64,000 nucleotides of DNA from Aphrophora alni (lineage: Eukaryota > Arthropoda > Insecta > Hemiptera > Aphrophoridae), in contig OY740769.1 of the NCBI GenBank assembly GCA_963513935.1, positions 105,751,762 to 105,815,761 on the forward strand. Reading direction: 5' to 3'. Shown piece by piece: positions 48,246 to 58,800 of the stretch. The notes beneath the pieces are model-generated. The model was not told the DNA's origin. It saw only the letters and a program-made list of their open reading frames with translations, and did no database searches. The translations under genes were made by a program, and so were the position numbers. Position 1 is the stretch's first letter; every line of letters starts with the position of its first letter.

Positions 48246-49869
48246 TTACCTTATCAATTTTATCATTGACCTGTAAAACGTGTTTATCAATTTTAAATAA
48301 ATGGTAGAATAATTACAAATAGTTGTCTTAGCAAACACGTGTTTCAACTAATTTCATAATTTAAGGTAGTTCTTTTTCATGGATGTTATGTATAAATAAG
48401 ATAGTATTTAAAAATATTATTATTATTTTAATATCCAATACGAGTATTGTGTCACATTATATTGTTAGTGAGATTATAATAATTGTATGTTTTAATGTAC
48501 GTAATTATCAAATCATAAACAAAATTTAATATCTATTAAATATCTTGTTTTTTAATCTAATATTTAAAGAAAAAAAAGTAATTTCTAAATTTTGACCTGA
48601 TTTTAGATCTCCCGTCATAAGTATGATACCCCCTCTTTGGGGAAATATGGATATATTGTTATTAAAAATTTTGATTTTTTTCCCGATTAATTTGAAATAA
48701 TGAAAACATTTTTAATATATTAAAAATTATTCTTAACATCTAGAATTTATTTTTCTAACAGTTGAAACGTTTGTATGTATTTATTTTTATGTAGAATATT
48801 TTTGTAATTTTATGTTTTTCTGTAATCAGAAAATATATTATATAAACCAACCAAACAGTTTGTTATTGGTGTTCCTATTTCATGTGGAACTAAGTATTGA
48901 ATAAGTTATAAACTAATATATACACATATATCAATAAATTGGAGTTTAATTTCACCATATTTTAAAACTCCTGGGTGGCATGGGGTTGTTTAATATTAAA
49001 ATAGCTTTTTGTGGTAGCTTTTTCTCAGTCAAAAATTGTTTGACTTTTGGAACGAATTGTTTGTAAAACCAATGTTCAAACAATTCTGACAACATCCACA
49101 CATTTTTTGTGCTCTATAAAAAACTGGCATTGCATTAGGAGCAAATGTTTTTCAGAGCTCGAGATTTCTCAGATTTCCCTATACACATTAGAAAAAGTCT
49201 AAATTAGCCAGTTGCATTTGCTGATATAAAAATGGTGATTCTCTGTTTGTGCATTTATGTCCCGGAACAGATTTTTCTTTTACACAGGCTAAAGATGTTT
49301 TTGGCAACATCTTGCTAAAATGGAGGAGAAAATTATGATTATGTAACACATGAATGAAGATGTTAAGTAGGTTCAATGGTTTTATATTAATATTATTATT
49401 ATTAAGAGTAAATTAAGTTTATTACCATAAATATAAAACTATAAAAAACAAGAATTTTATTCATGAGTTACTACTTTGAGATATAGTTTTAAATAGAACA
49501 CTTATATATTAATGAATGTAATCCACTATTATGTTATTATTACAGAGACATAGATGCGAAAGAAAGTAATTAAACTTACGCTCATGGCAGTTTATTTTAA
49601 ATTGTTTTTATTACAAAATGTAAACCATATATAATTAATGTACTAGTAAACATAAATACTAATTTTTCTTTTATTATAATATATAAAGTATAAAGTATTT
49701 ATTATAAAGTATAATTACTAAGTTCTTATAAAATCTTTTTATTTTCGCTTTTCTGTGCTATTTCAGCTATTTAAATCAACCCTTTAAACGATAAGAGATT
49801 CTTTTAATTAAAATTGTCATTTTCCTGAAACAAATCAGCTATAAAACATCCTTTCTATTTTTGATGTCT

Positions 49870-49874
49870 TTATA

Positions 49875-49909
<35 letters not shown>

Positions 49910-49933
49910 GTATATATATGTATATATACATAT
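49870..49933. repeat. Interrupted (TA)n microsatellite
   Basis: TA repeats with CA and GTA interruptions. The matching place in block 3 has only TGTATATACACATATTG. Confidence 0.95.
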
Positions 49934-50562
49934 GGATCGATAAAAAAATTAAATCTAATGGCTGAGGTATAATATTTAAACTGCAAAATATACGTAAACA
50001 AACCAAATTAAGTTTGTTCCATTTGTTTGGTTGACGAACAATGATATTCGAAATTTATGAATGAAATAATATTCCAAATTTGATCAATATCTGACAACCC
50101 TTTCGAAAGTAAACATATTACATACATAATATACAATATATAACATATGACAACTCTCGAATATATATGTATATATGGAAGGATTCTTGAAAGGAGATCT
50201 GGGACAGGATCTATGGACACTTAATAGTCCTGGCTTTTCTTTAAGCCATTTCTCAAAAAGAAGATAAATTAATTAGAAGTGTAATTGTTAGCGTCCACGT
50301 AGGAGCTACGTGAGATGAATTCCTTTCAAATTTCTAACTTCCCACAGAAAGGGAGAGTTCGACCTAATATGTTTTGTTTTATTCAAAGTAGCTCCCCTTG
50401 TTATTGTCTTTCAATTCTATCGTTTTACGTGATGCAGGATACATAAATCAATAAATTCGCATTGCAGCTTTTCGACAGACGATATTTTTAAAATTTCAAC
50501 CATTGTTTCAAAATTTTAAATAAATGTTTGATCATGTTTGTTCCAACCGATGTCAAATTTGT

Positions 50563-50566
<4 letters not shown>

Positions 50567-50616
<50 letters not shown>
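50567..50616. repeat. (AT)n microsatellite
   Basis: 25 AT units, absent from the corresponding place in block 3. Confidence 0.97.
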
Positions 50617-50619
<3 letters not shown>

Positions 50620-51354
50620 AATCCCAATTTGTTATAAATAGTTCCTTTTGACTGACATTTTAAATGAGTTTCTGTTAATCGATTGACAATTTAACATAAT
50701 GATTGGGAAAAGTTTTTAAATTAAATAATTAGTAATAAGAAAAAATAGTATTAAACAGTGTTGATAATGTGTAGTCATTTTCATAGGCAAAAACTTTAAA
50801 GAAACCCCACTTAACTTCGAAAATTCTATATATTGATTTATTAGAAAACCATCAAAAATAAACATGAAAGTATGAAAAATCAGTTGATTGTAATTTTATC
50901 AAACTTCGTTCTAATTAAATAATAACAACCGAAACTATATATCACATTTTTTTGCAACTGAGCTGAAAGATAAATATGATTTATTCTATTGTTATTTTAA
51001 AACGTATTATGAATGGTCTATTTGTACGATAGTAATTACGTACTAGATTTTGCTTATTTGCTATATTCATTACATTTTGTTAAGTATATAAATTTATGAC
51101 TTCAAAATATAATATATTATTCATGTTTTATTTTAATATAGAGTGTAACACTAAATATATATACAAGTATTTCTATTTTTGATCATTTGTAAGTCATTAT
51201 TTATATAAGGAAATCAGACGAAATAATTTGCGAGAAGAACCAATATTTTATTGTAAAAACTTAGAACGTTAATAAAACAATTATGTAAATATTTCGCAGT
51301 CGGCTGCTTTCTTTATTAAGTCCATTTTTCAAAATCCAAACTTATAAATAAGTA

Positions 51355-51662
51355 GGTATGAAATGTTGTGCGTCCTTACTAACAAAAGTAAATAAGTCAA
51401 AACAATTTGTGATTTAACGAACTAAGAAAGTTGACAAGGAAAACGAACTCTGATCATTTTGCAGTCGACTGCTTTTGTTATTAAGTGGAAAGAGTTGGTA
51501 AACTTGTTGAAACCATCGATCTATCGTGCCAAGAGTCAACTAAGATCGAGTTCTTGCAAGTGTAGATAAGACACGAGTCGACCCTTTTAATTAATTGCCA
51601 GAAAACATTGCATAATGTTTTGGTACAGTATTAATGGCCATTATGTAGGTTACAGCATATGC
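51355..51662 (+). repeat. Landmark F, copy 2: left arm of an inverted pair (partner 55128-55432)
   Basis: About 305 bp match the reverse complement of 55128-55432 at roughly 85-90% by eye, from GAAATGTTGTGCGTC through AAAGTAAATAAG, TTTGTGATTTAACGAACT, AAGTTGACAAGGAAAAC, CATCGATCTATCGTGCCAAG, GAGTCAACTAAGATCGAGTT and TAGATAAGACACGAGTCGAC to TACAGTATTAATGGCCATTA. Just upstream, 51296-51327 repeats the CAGTCGGCTGCTTT...TTATTAAGT segment once more. Confidence 0.9.
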
Positions 51663-52038
51663 TGTAAGTACGAAATTCATTATAATATGTAATTATACAT
51701 ATATGAGATTACTGAGATTATGTAATTATACATATAACTATGTAAGTTACTGGGTTCATTAATGAAAACTAAAACATTCGCAACATGTAAACATATTACT
51801 GTAGAATACACACACTAGCATACTAACTGTAATTAAGGCTATTGTAGATTAAATTATAATACTCTTGATCCTGTAACCATCATGTATTCCACTAAAATCA
51901 AATCCCCCGCCCATTTATTAATTTGACGTTATTGATAAATGTGTCATAATAATTTAACTTTTATTGATGGCAAAATTTCTATAAATTAGTTCTAGAAACT
52001 TAATTAATATTTTTAATGTTGAAAATTTAAGGTGCAAT
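51663..52038. other. Interior edge of the inverted pair
   Basis: AT-rich. The first 280 bases still align with the end of block 3 (GTTCATTAAT, TACTGTAG, CCTGTA, ATTCCACTAA), so the block duplication runs through the left arm. Confidence 0.6.
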
Positions 52039-52419
52039 TTGACTAAAATTATGTGTATATACATAAATTACGCTTTCGTAGTAATTGGCAAAAACACAAA
52101 ATTAGGTATAAATACATATGTAATCGATGGGAAGGAAAAGTTAGGAAATTATTTTTCAAAAGGATATGCTGACCAAGAAGGAATTATTGGAACTCTGACA
52201 GAGAAGTTTGTAATCATCGACAATGTGGGTAATACTGAGGATACGACAATAGGTCTACGTCTGGGAAGACAGCGTAGTTTTTTTAAGAATATGTTTGTTC
52301 GCAGGGTGTTTAAAATTGTAAATTATTTTAAATCTTTTTTTTTTTTTAACTTAACTAACGATGTAATAGACAAAACGGTATGCTTGATCTGCCGTAACAC
52401 ACAACTTTATACTTTGTAA
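52039..52419 (+). CDS. Orphan open reading frame, 126 codons, hypothetical
   Basis: The longest start-to-stop frame of the window, in a stretch (52080-52310) noticeably less AT-rich than its flanks. The middle of the translation has a protein-like composition, with charged and glycine residues well mixed (for example VIDGKEKLGNYFSKGYADQE and FVIIDNVGNTEDTTIGLRLG). The last 40 codons turn into low-complexity Phe-rich sequence across a poly-T tract, which looks like the read-through of an intron start or chance. No domain or family recognised, no obvious promoter, and no counterpart in block 3. It could be an exon, a decayed element gene or chance. Confidence 0.25.
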   Translation: MTKIMCIYINYAFVVIGKNTKLGINTYVIDGKEKLGNYFSKGYADQEGIIGTLTEKFVIIDNVGNTEDTTIGLRLGRQRSFFKNMFVRRVFKIVNYFKSFFFFNLTNDVIDKTVCLICRNTQLYTL

Positions 52420-53968
52420 TTACTGTTTAATGTTACAATTGCATTACATTCTCTTAAAAGTAGTAGTCTTTAAAAGGAATGGTTAGAAAGATACGTGGAA
52501 ACTTCCATGACAACTTTAACCTAATCAAAATCAGTCTCTTAACAAAAAACATTGTCTTTTCAATAGGCCAAAAATAATTATTTGTCTTGTTTGCCAAAAT
52601 TCAGTGATAATAACATTTAGGTTGAAAGTGTAGTTGGTATGCTACCATCTTAATTGAATATTAGTTGTAATCAAATTTTCGATCAAAAGTTTTTTTTGGA
52701 TCCTCATTTTTATTTGGCAGCTGTGGACAGCGACACGTGTACAAAAACTTAAGAAATCTTCTTTTTTTTTGCATTGATACAATTTACTCTTTTTAATGAC
52801 TCAAGGAATCAAATTTCATCAATACTAGTAATATATTCTAGATATAAGTGTTTTGAAATAATATGTTACTCTTAGAGCCAATAATTATAAAATATGCCGT
52901 CGATTTTCTAATATAGATAAGACAAAGTTTCATAATGATGCGATCCAGGCTTACGAGATTTTAGCGCTCAATGGAATTATATGGCAAATGTTTCATAAAT
53001 ATTGCATTTTTTAAATTTCCCAACACAAGGTTTGAGTAGTGTTGTGGCTTCACATCCTGATAGATGTGTACTTATACTGTTGCTTCGTAGCGAAGAAGTG
53101 TTGTGATGTATGAACAAAATATTATATAGTGAAAAACTGTTTTCACGAAGTCTATGTACTTTATCGTAAATCATGTTATACTTCCGCTCTTTTATCACTT
53201 ATACAATGAGTTACACAACTATAAGTATAAGGCATCAATACTGTACCGTTAATTTTGAAGTCAAAAAATCGTAATCTAAGCATAATTAATTCCAACAACT
53301 TGTCTATTTTAAATCACAAATTTCAATCAATTAACCAAGATATAATTATCATACACCTAACAGGCACAATCTGTTAATTTATCTAATGTTATTAAAATTG
53401 AACTTATTCGTTTTAAAATTTTAATTTAATGTTTTACGTTATTGATTGATTTGAGACTTATAATCAAATTATCCAAACATTATTACAAATATTGCTTTCC
53501 ACAATCTATTCAAGTGTTGTAAGTACAGTTTTAATATGATAGGGTTTTTTATGACGTTTAAAAGAGACCAACTCTATTTTAAACATGAGAATATACCTCA
53601 ATACAGGACGTAAATCTCAAACTACACTAAATATAAACTTATTGTAAAATTTATTCCGAAACTTTCCCTCACACATTCTTGGTTTTTTGGTACTAAGCAC
53701 TACTTAAAACTTAGAATTATTCTAGTAAATTTTGCGATCCAAGTATGTAATCTATGTTTATTATTAATACTTCAATTCATAAAACAAAGTTAAAAATATT
53801 GCCTAAACTTCTTGTGTAGATATCTGTGTATATTATATAAATATGTTGTATATTTTAATGGTTTACTTACATAGTCTAGAATATTCTTTTGTTAAATCAT
53901 TTATGATTTGTGTAAAACATCAATATTATCGCTTCAAAAATGAAAATTTTTTTTTTAGTCAATGGATA
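52420..53968. other. No gene recognised
   Basis: 52950-53200 is GC-richer and includes a 73-codon minus frame (53198-52977, CEATTLLKPCVGKFKK in the middle) that I cannot place in any family. The rest is AT-rich. Confidence 0.4.
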
Positions 53969-54217
53969 TCAGTCTTCCATGTCAACTAAAAATTTCTCTT
54001 TATACATGATCTTACTGAGCAGTGGTAAACTGAGCAAAATCTTTTTCCCCGATTGCGGAGGATTTAAAAACATTTCTTCACCATAGTAACTATCGGAATG
54101 TAGAGTTTGTGTCAATAAACTAAAACTTCTGGAAAATTTCCCTGAAGTGTAAAACACTAGAGAAAAAGACGCCCGTCCAATTTTCAGCGAATATTCTACT
54201 CCAGGAAATGCAAATGA
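53969..54217 (-). CDS. Orphan minus-strand open frame, 82 codons, partial
   Basis: Open without interruption from 54217 (just after a stop at 54220-54218) to a TGA at 53971-53969. The sequence includes FPGVEYSLKIGRASFS, SYYGEEMFLNPP and KEKFLVDMED at the end, with a coding-like residue mix unlike the Phe/Tyr/Asn/Lys-rich noise around it. GTAG at 54198-54195 on the minus strand could serve as an acceptor. The opposite strand is also open over 54153-54326, so the strand is not certain. No family recognised. Confidence 0.25.
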   Translation of the reverse strand, partial: SFAFPGVEYSLKIGRASFSLVFYTSGKFSRSFSLLTQTLHSDSYYGEEMFLNPPQSGKKILLSLPLLSKIMYKEKFLVDMED

Positions 54218-54326
54218 TCAAGCGAAGCAATTTCATTACCTTACAGCTAAACTGGCTAGATTAGAATATGGAAGTACGCAAAAGTATTTAAGCCTGAGGT
54301 GTCTTGGTGTAAAATCTGCTTCCTAA
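54153..54326 (+). other. Competing plus-strand open stretch, 57 codons
   Basis: Reads REKDARPIFSEYSTPG, then NANDQAKQFHYLTAKLARLE and YGSTQKYLSLRC to a TAA, without an initiating ATG. Its residue mix is as protein-like as that of the minus-strand frame it overlaps. No family recognised. Confidence 0.2.
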
Positions 54327-55127
54327 ATAATTTATTTTTAAACCACTGGAAACACTGAAACATTAACTTTTAAGCCCTTTAAATAAGGACACTTCAATTC
54401 TTTTAAACACTAAATTTACTTAGTTTTAACAGCACAAATGTATTTCTACAAGTAGTGACTTTTATGGCATTTTTTAAAATGATTAAATGTGTAGATAATT
54501 ACTTTAACCCGAAAGCCAACTTAACTGTTTTCCCAAATAGTTTGTCAGCGTTTAAATTTAACAAGATTGTACAACATCCAGATGTATGGATACTTATCTT
54601 TTATAATAAATGTGATTTTAAAACATCCTGTAATTGGAAAAAAACACGAAAACACTCATTTATTCACAATTAAATTTTTTAACAGCACATAACCAGAAAT
54701 AAATTAACTTAAGCTGCAGTGTAAATAAAAAAGTAACCGTGTTTATTGTTTTGGTTTAAAGGAGGTTACACTAAAATTCAGTTTATATACGTGTTTTATG
54801 AGATTCTAATCCTTCCAATGAACAACGGCTACAGCAGTGTCTTGTTATATTATCATGTAACCTACAGAATTAATGTAGTACAATAATAGTAAGTAACTAT
54901 TTTAATAAGAGTGAATATTCCAGTGATTACTTATTATTTTCACTTTTAAAATGTTAATTATTGTAGGCTATACATTTATAAATTAAAACCATTTAAAGAA
55001 TTAAGGAAAAACATGGATTTGTTTTAAGTGGAATTCAGACTGTGTTATTAATATCACTTTTGATTCCATTCAGTATAGAATTGTTCGTGTACACGTCAAT
55101 AACTCGACGTTTTATTTGATGTGAAAT
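54327..55127. other. AT-rich, no gene seen
   Basis: The 72-codon plus frame 54455-54673 has the Phe/Asn/Lys-rich composition of chance frames in this window. Confidence 0.5.
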
Positions 55128-55432
55128 GTTATGCTGTAACCTAACTAATGACCATTAATACTGTAGCACACCATTATGCAATGTTTTCAAGCACTTAATT
55201 AAAAGGGTCGACTCGTGTCTAATCTACACTTGCATGAACTCGATCTTAGTTGACTCTTGGCACGATAGATCGATGGTTTCAACAAGTTTTTCAACTCCGT
55301 CCACTTAATAACAAAAGCAGCCGACTGCAAAATGATTAAACTTTGTTTTCCTTGTCAACTTTCTGAGTTCGTTAAATCACAAATTATTTTGTCTTATTTA
55401 CTTTTGCTTGTAATGACACACAACGTTTCAAA
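55128..55432 (-). repeat. Landmark F, copy 3: right arm of the inverted pair
   Basis: Inverse of 51355-51662 and more similar to it than either is to 38480-38740, so it arose from the block 4 copy or shares a recent source with it. Similarity ends at ACAACGTTTCAAACC outward and TTACAGCATAAC inward (reverse complement). Confidence 0.9.
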
Positions 55433-56505
55433 CCAACAGAGTTGTATGTAAAAATTATTATTCTACAATATGTTTATTGTAGAATAATAAATATGTTTAC
55501 TTTATTAAAATATACAAGATTTTGAATATTCACCAAGGAGCAAAAAATGTTCAAATGTTATTTGTGAGTAGGAAACATATGTAATCGCAAAATATACATC
55601 CTCTAAAATCAATTGCGTTCGATCGATTTTCTTAAACACCTTCCAGGCATAGCTGTGAGCTTATTAATGTTTATCCCCCATATACAATTCATTCACTTCG
55701 GTTGCTAACCTCTAACCTCTTTGAAGTTTGAATAGTGACTACACATTTTAACATGCCTAATTTCATTATATACCATTTAGCATTCCAATATAAATTCCCA
55801 CACTAACTGTAATACATATAAACATGTTTTGACACCAGCAAAGATGATTTACCGATTTATCTTTTCCATTATACAATAGGTTAGGACAGAGAGCAAAGTC
55901 AGCAAACAAGTATGGTCAGTTAGAAAGAAAAAAAGCTAAGTATAATACGTCGAACTTTCACTCTCTGTCTAACCTTGTACACCGAATAAAATAAGAATTT
56001 AAACATTTGAAATAAATTCAAGTCATTTAGCTCCTCTTGTGATTGTACTCATGGATACTCTAGTCAACCATTAAATGTATAACGTTTACCCGAAATAGAA
56101 ATTATTTTTAAACAAACATTTCGTCTATTTAATCTTTTATTTTTTTGTTTGGTTTTCTTTTAGACATGTATTTTAGTAAAATAATATAAATATTGTAATT
56201 GGGTTTTATTTCCGGTTATTTAAGAAAATGTTCATTTTAATGGTAAATTCCTAATTTTATTGTGCATAAATAAATATGAAAGTATATTTCTAATTATTAA
56301 AACTGTTTTTGTACTATTATTTACCACTTGGAAGACAATGAGGGTGACAATGAACCACAATTGACGTGAGCTTGTGTTTAACTCCTTTCTTTCACAAATG
56401 AATGTATCACGAAGGTTTATCATTACAGTTTTTTTCATATCTTAGTACTTCACACTAAGAATAAAGTAGTATTTAAGTTACGTAGCTCGTTACAGTCGAC
56501 TGAGA
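55433..56505. other. AT-rich, no gene seen
   Basis: A short palindromic pair, ATTCTACAATA/TATTGTAGAAT, lies near 55461-55487. The minus frame 56232-56438 has no family feature. Confidence 0.5.
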
Positions 56506-56509
56506 GCAC

Positions 56510-58345
56510 CTCACGTTTCTCTTACCCCCAATATTCTTATTCTCTGTCTTGATACTATTCGTCGTTTCCTCTTCTAAAAAGAGATTCTTGGATCAACGTT
56601 AAACAACCTCAGGTTTATTTTTACCCCACTATCCTTATTCTCTGTCTGGATGCTATTCGTTGTTTCCTGTTCTAAAAAGACATTCTTAGATCAACGTTAA
56701 ACAACCTCACGTTTCTTCTTACTCCACTATTCTTATTCTCTGTCTGGATACTATTCGTTGTTTCCTGTTCTAAAAAGACATTCTTAGATCAACGTTAAAC
56801 AACCTCACGTTTCTTCTTACTCCACTATTCTTATTCTCTGTCTGGATACTATTCGTTGTTTCCTGTTCTAAAAAGACATTCTTAGATTAACGTTAAACAA
56901 CCTCACGTTTCTTCTTACTCCACTATTCTTATTCTCTGTCTGGATACTATTCGTTGTTTCCTGTTCTAAAAAGACATTCTTAGATTAACGTTAAACAACC
57001 TCACGTTTCTTCTTACTCCACTATTCTTATTCTCTGTCTGGATACTATTCGTTGTTTCCTGTTCTAAAAAGACATTCTTAGATTAACGTTAAACAACCTC
57101 ACGTTTCTTCTTACTCCACTATTCTTATTCTCTGTCTGGATACTATTCGTTGTTTCCTGTTCTAAAAAGACATTCTTAGATTAACGTTAAACAACCTCAC
57201 GTTTCTTCTTACTCCACTATTCTTATTCTCTGTCTGGATACTATTCGTTGTTTCCTGTTCTAAAAAGACATTCTTAGATCAACGTTAAACAACCTCACGT
57301 TTCTTCTTACTCCACTATTCTTATTCTCTGTCTGGATACTATTCGTCGTTTCCTCTTCTAAAAAGAGATTCTTGGATCAACGTTAAACAACCTCAGGTTT
57401 ATTTTTACCCCACTATTCTTATTCTCTGTCTGGATACTATTCGTTGTTTCCTGTTCTAAAAAGACATTCTTAGATTAACGTTAAACAACCTCACGTTTCT
57501 TCTTACTCCACTATTCTTATTCTCTGTCTGGATACTATTCGTTGTTTCCTGTTCTAAAAAGACATTCTTAGATTAACGTTAAACAACCTCACGTTTCTTC
57601 TTACTCCACTATTCTTATTCTCTGTCTGGATACTATTCGTTGTTTCCTGTTCTAAAAAGACATTCTTAGATTAACGTTAAACAACCTCACGTTTCTTCTT
57701 ACTCCACTATTCTTATTCTCTGTCTGGATACTATTCGTTGTTTCCTGTTCTAAAAAGACATTCTTAGATTAACGTTAAACAACCTCACGTTTCTTCTTAC
57801 TCCACTATTCTTATTCTCTGTCTGGATACTATTCGTTGTTTCCTGTTCTAAAAAGACATTCTTAGATCAACGTTAAACAACCTCACGTTTCTTCTTACTC
57901 CACTATTCTTATTCTCTGTCTGGATACTATTCGTCGTTTCCTCTTCTAAAAAGAGATTCTTGGATCAACGTTAAACAACCTCAGGTTTATTTTTACCCCA
58001 CTATCCTTATTCTCTGTCTGGATGCTATTCGTTGTTTCCTGTTCTAAAAAGACATTCTTGGATCAACGTTAAACAACCTCACGTTTCTTCTTACTCCACT
58101 ATTCTTATTCTCTGTCTGGATACTATTCGTCGTTTCCTCTTCTAAAAAGAGATTCTTGGATCAACGTTAAACAACCTGAGGTTTACTTTTACCCCACTAT
58201 CCTTATTCTCTGTCTGGATGCTATTCGTTGTTTCCTCTTCTAAAGAGACATTTTTGGATCAACGTTTAAACAACTTCACGTTTCTCTTACCCCACTATTC
58301 TTATTTTCTGTCTGGATACTATTCGTTGTTAAAAACACATTTTTG
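56510..58345. repeat. 98-bp satellite array, about 19 copies, with higher-order variants
   Basis: The unit can be followed by CTCACGTTTCTTCTTACTCC, CACTATTCTTATTCTCTGTC, TGGATACTATTCGTTGTTTC, CTGTTCTAAAAAGACATTC and AACGTTAAACAAC. Starts of the CTCACG/CTCAGG word lie at 56510, 56608, 56706, 56804, 56902, 57000 and 57098, exactly 98 apart. A variant unit (TCGTCG, CCTCTTC, GAGATTCTTGG, CTCAGG) recurs with TCGTCG at 56560, 57344, 57932 and 58128, spacings of 784, 588 and 196 bp (8, 6 and 2 units). Inner units are nearly identical, while the first and the last two are the most diverged, as expected under homogenisation by unequal exchange. 98 is not a multiple of 3 and no frame persists, so it is not a protein repeat. 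Confidence 0.98.
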
Positions 58346-58379
58346 GGATCTTCTGAGTTGGTATGTTGTAAAATTCTAT

Positions 58380-58800
58380 AGCTCTGCAATCTTTTTCATT
58401 TCTACGACTTCCGTCTTCTCTGCGATATGTTCAAGATTTCAGTGAACTTCTTTCAACGACGAAATTTGTGTCTTTTACTTTCTAATTAGTAGATGATTTT
58501 TTTCGCAAGCGTCTCTCTGTTCGTCTTTTTCAGTTTGGATATAATACCAGCTTTGTTTTTGATATCGCTATCCTTATTTTCTGAAACTTTTCATAGAGAT
58601 CCTGGTTCTTTTTTAAGTGGTAGGTGAACTCTCCAGTTGTCATTTTCTTGGTTTAGTATTTTCCTCAGAAATTGTCTTTCTATCTTTTCGATCTCTGTTA
58701 GACTCAACGTTGAATTATTTCCGACAAATGCATTTATGTTATATTCCTGCTTAACCACCGTAAAGTAGTTCCTATATACTTCGCTTGCTACAATACCATA
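58380..58800 (-). pseudogene. C-terminal region of a non-LTR retrotransposon reverse transcriptase
   Basis: Read on the minus strand from about 58745: INAFVGNNSTLSLTEIEK, then IERQFLRKILNQENDNWR (58692-58640), matching the I-E-(R/K)-x-x-LR-x-(I/M)-LG-x-x-x-x-x-WR region. A slip gives LKKNQDLYEKFQKI, corresponding to the R-x-N-x-E-(L/I)-Y-x-x-(I/F)-E-K-I segment, and then a basic helix (KRRTERRLRKK) where the family has IRKRRLxFYGHLxRM. Further slips and stops follow to about 58380. This arrangement is known from reverse transcriptases of insect non-LTR elements. The catalytic palm is absent. The satellite array begins only about 35 bases beyond this relic, in the position of its 3' untranslated region. 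The plus frame 58218-58445 is antisense noise. Confidence 0.65.

Larger units (their letters stand above)
48246..51280 (+). repeat. Remainder of duplicated block 4
   Basis: Colinear with 36211-38400 and without a gene. 48960-49450 (GC-richer around 49030-49300) has no counterpart in block 3 and looks like a later insertion of unknown identity. The minus frames 49188-49376 and 50008-50220 show no family feature. Confidence 0.65.
42880..51950 (+). repeat. Duplicated block, copy 4 (partner 30290-38960)
   Basis: Direct, diverged copy of block 3 with all landmarks except C. It carries extra material relative to block 3: a local triplication at 45.5-47.1 kb, about 0.7 kb around 48.9-49.45 kb, and TA expansions near 49.9 and 50.6 kb. 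It lacks the Penelope/reverse-transcriptase insertion. Confidence 0.85.

Noticed and set aside
56510..58345. CRISPR array
   Set aside because: The whole 98-bp unit repeats without variable spacers, the context is eukaryotic and no cas genes are present. It is a satellite.
58218..58445. 75-codon plus-strand frame
   Set aside because: It spans the edge of the satellite and the antisense strand of the reverse-transcriptase relic.
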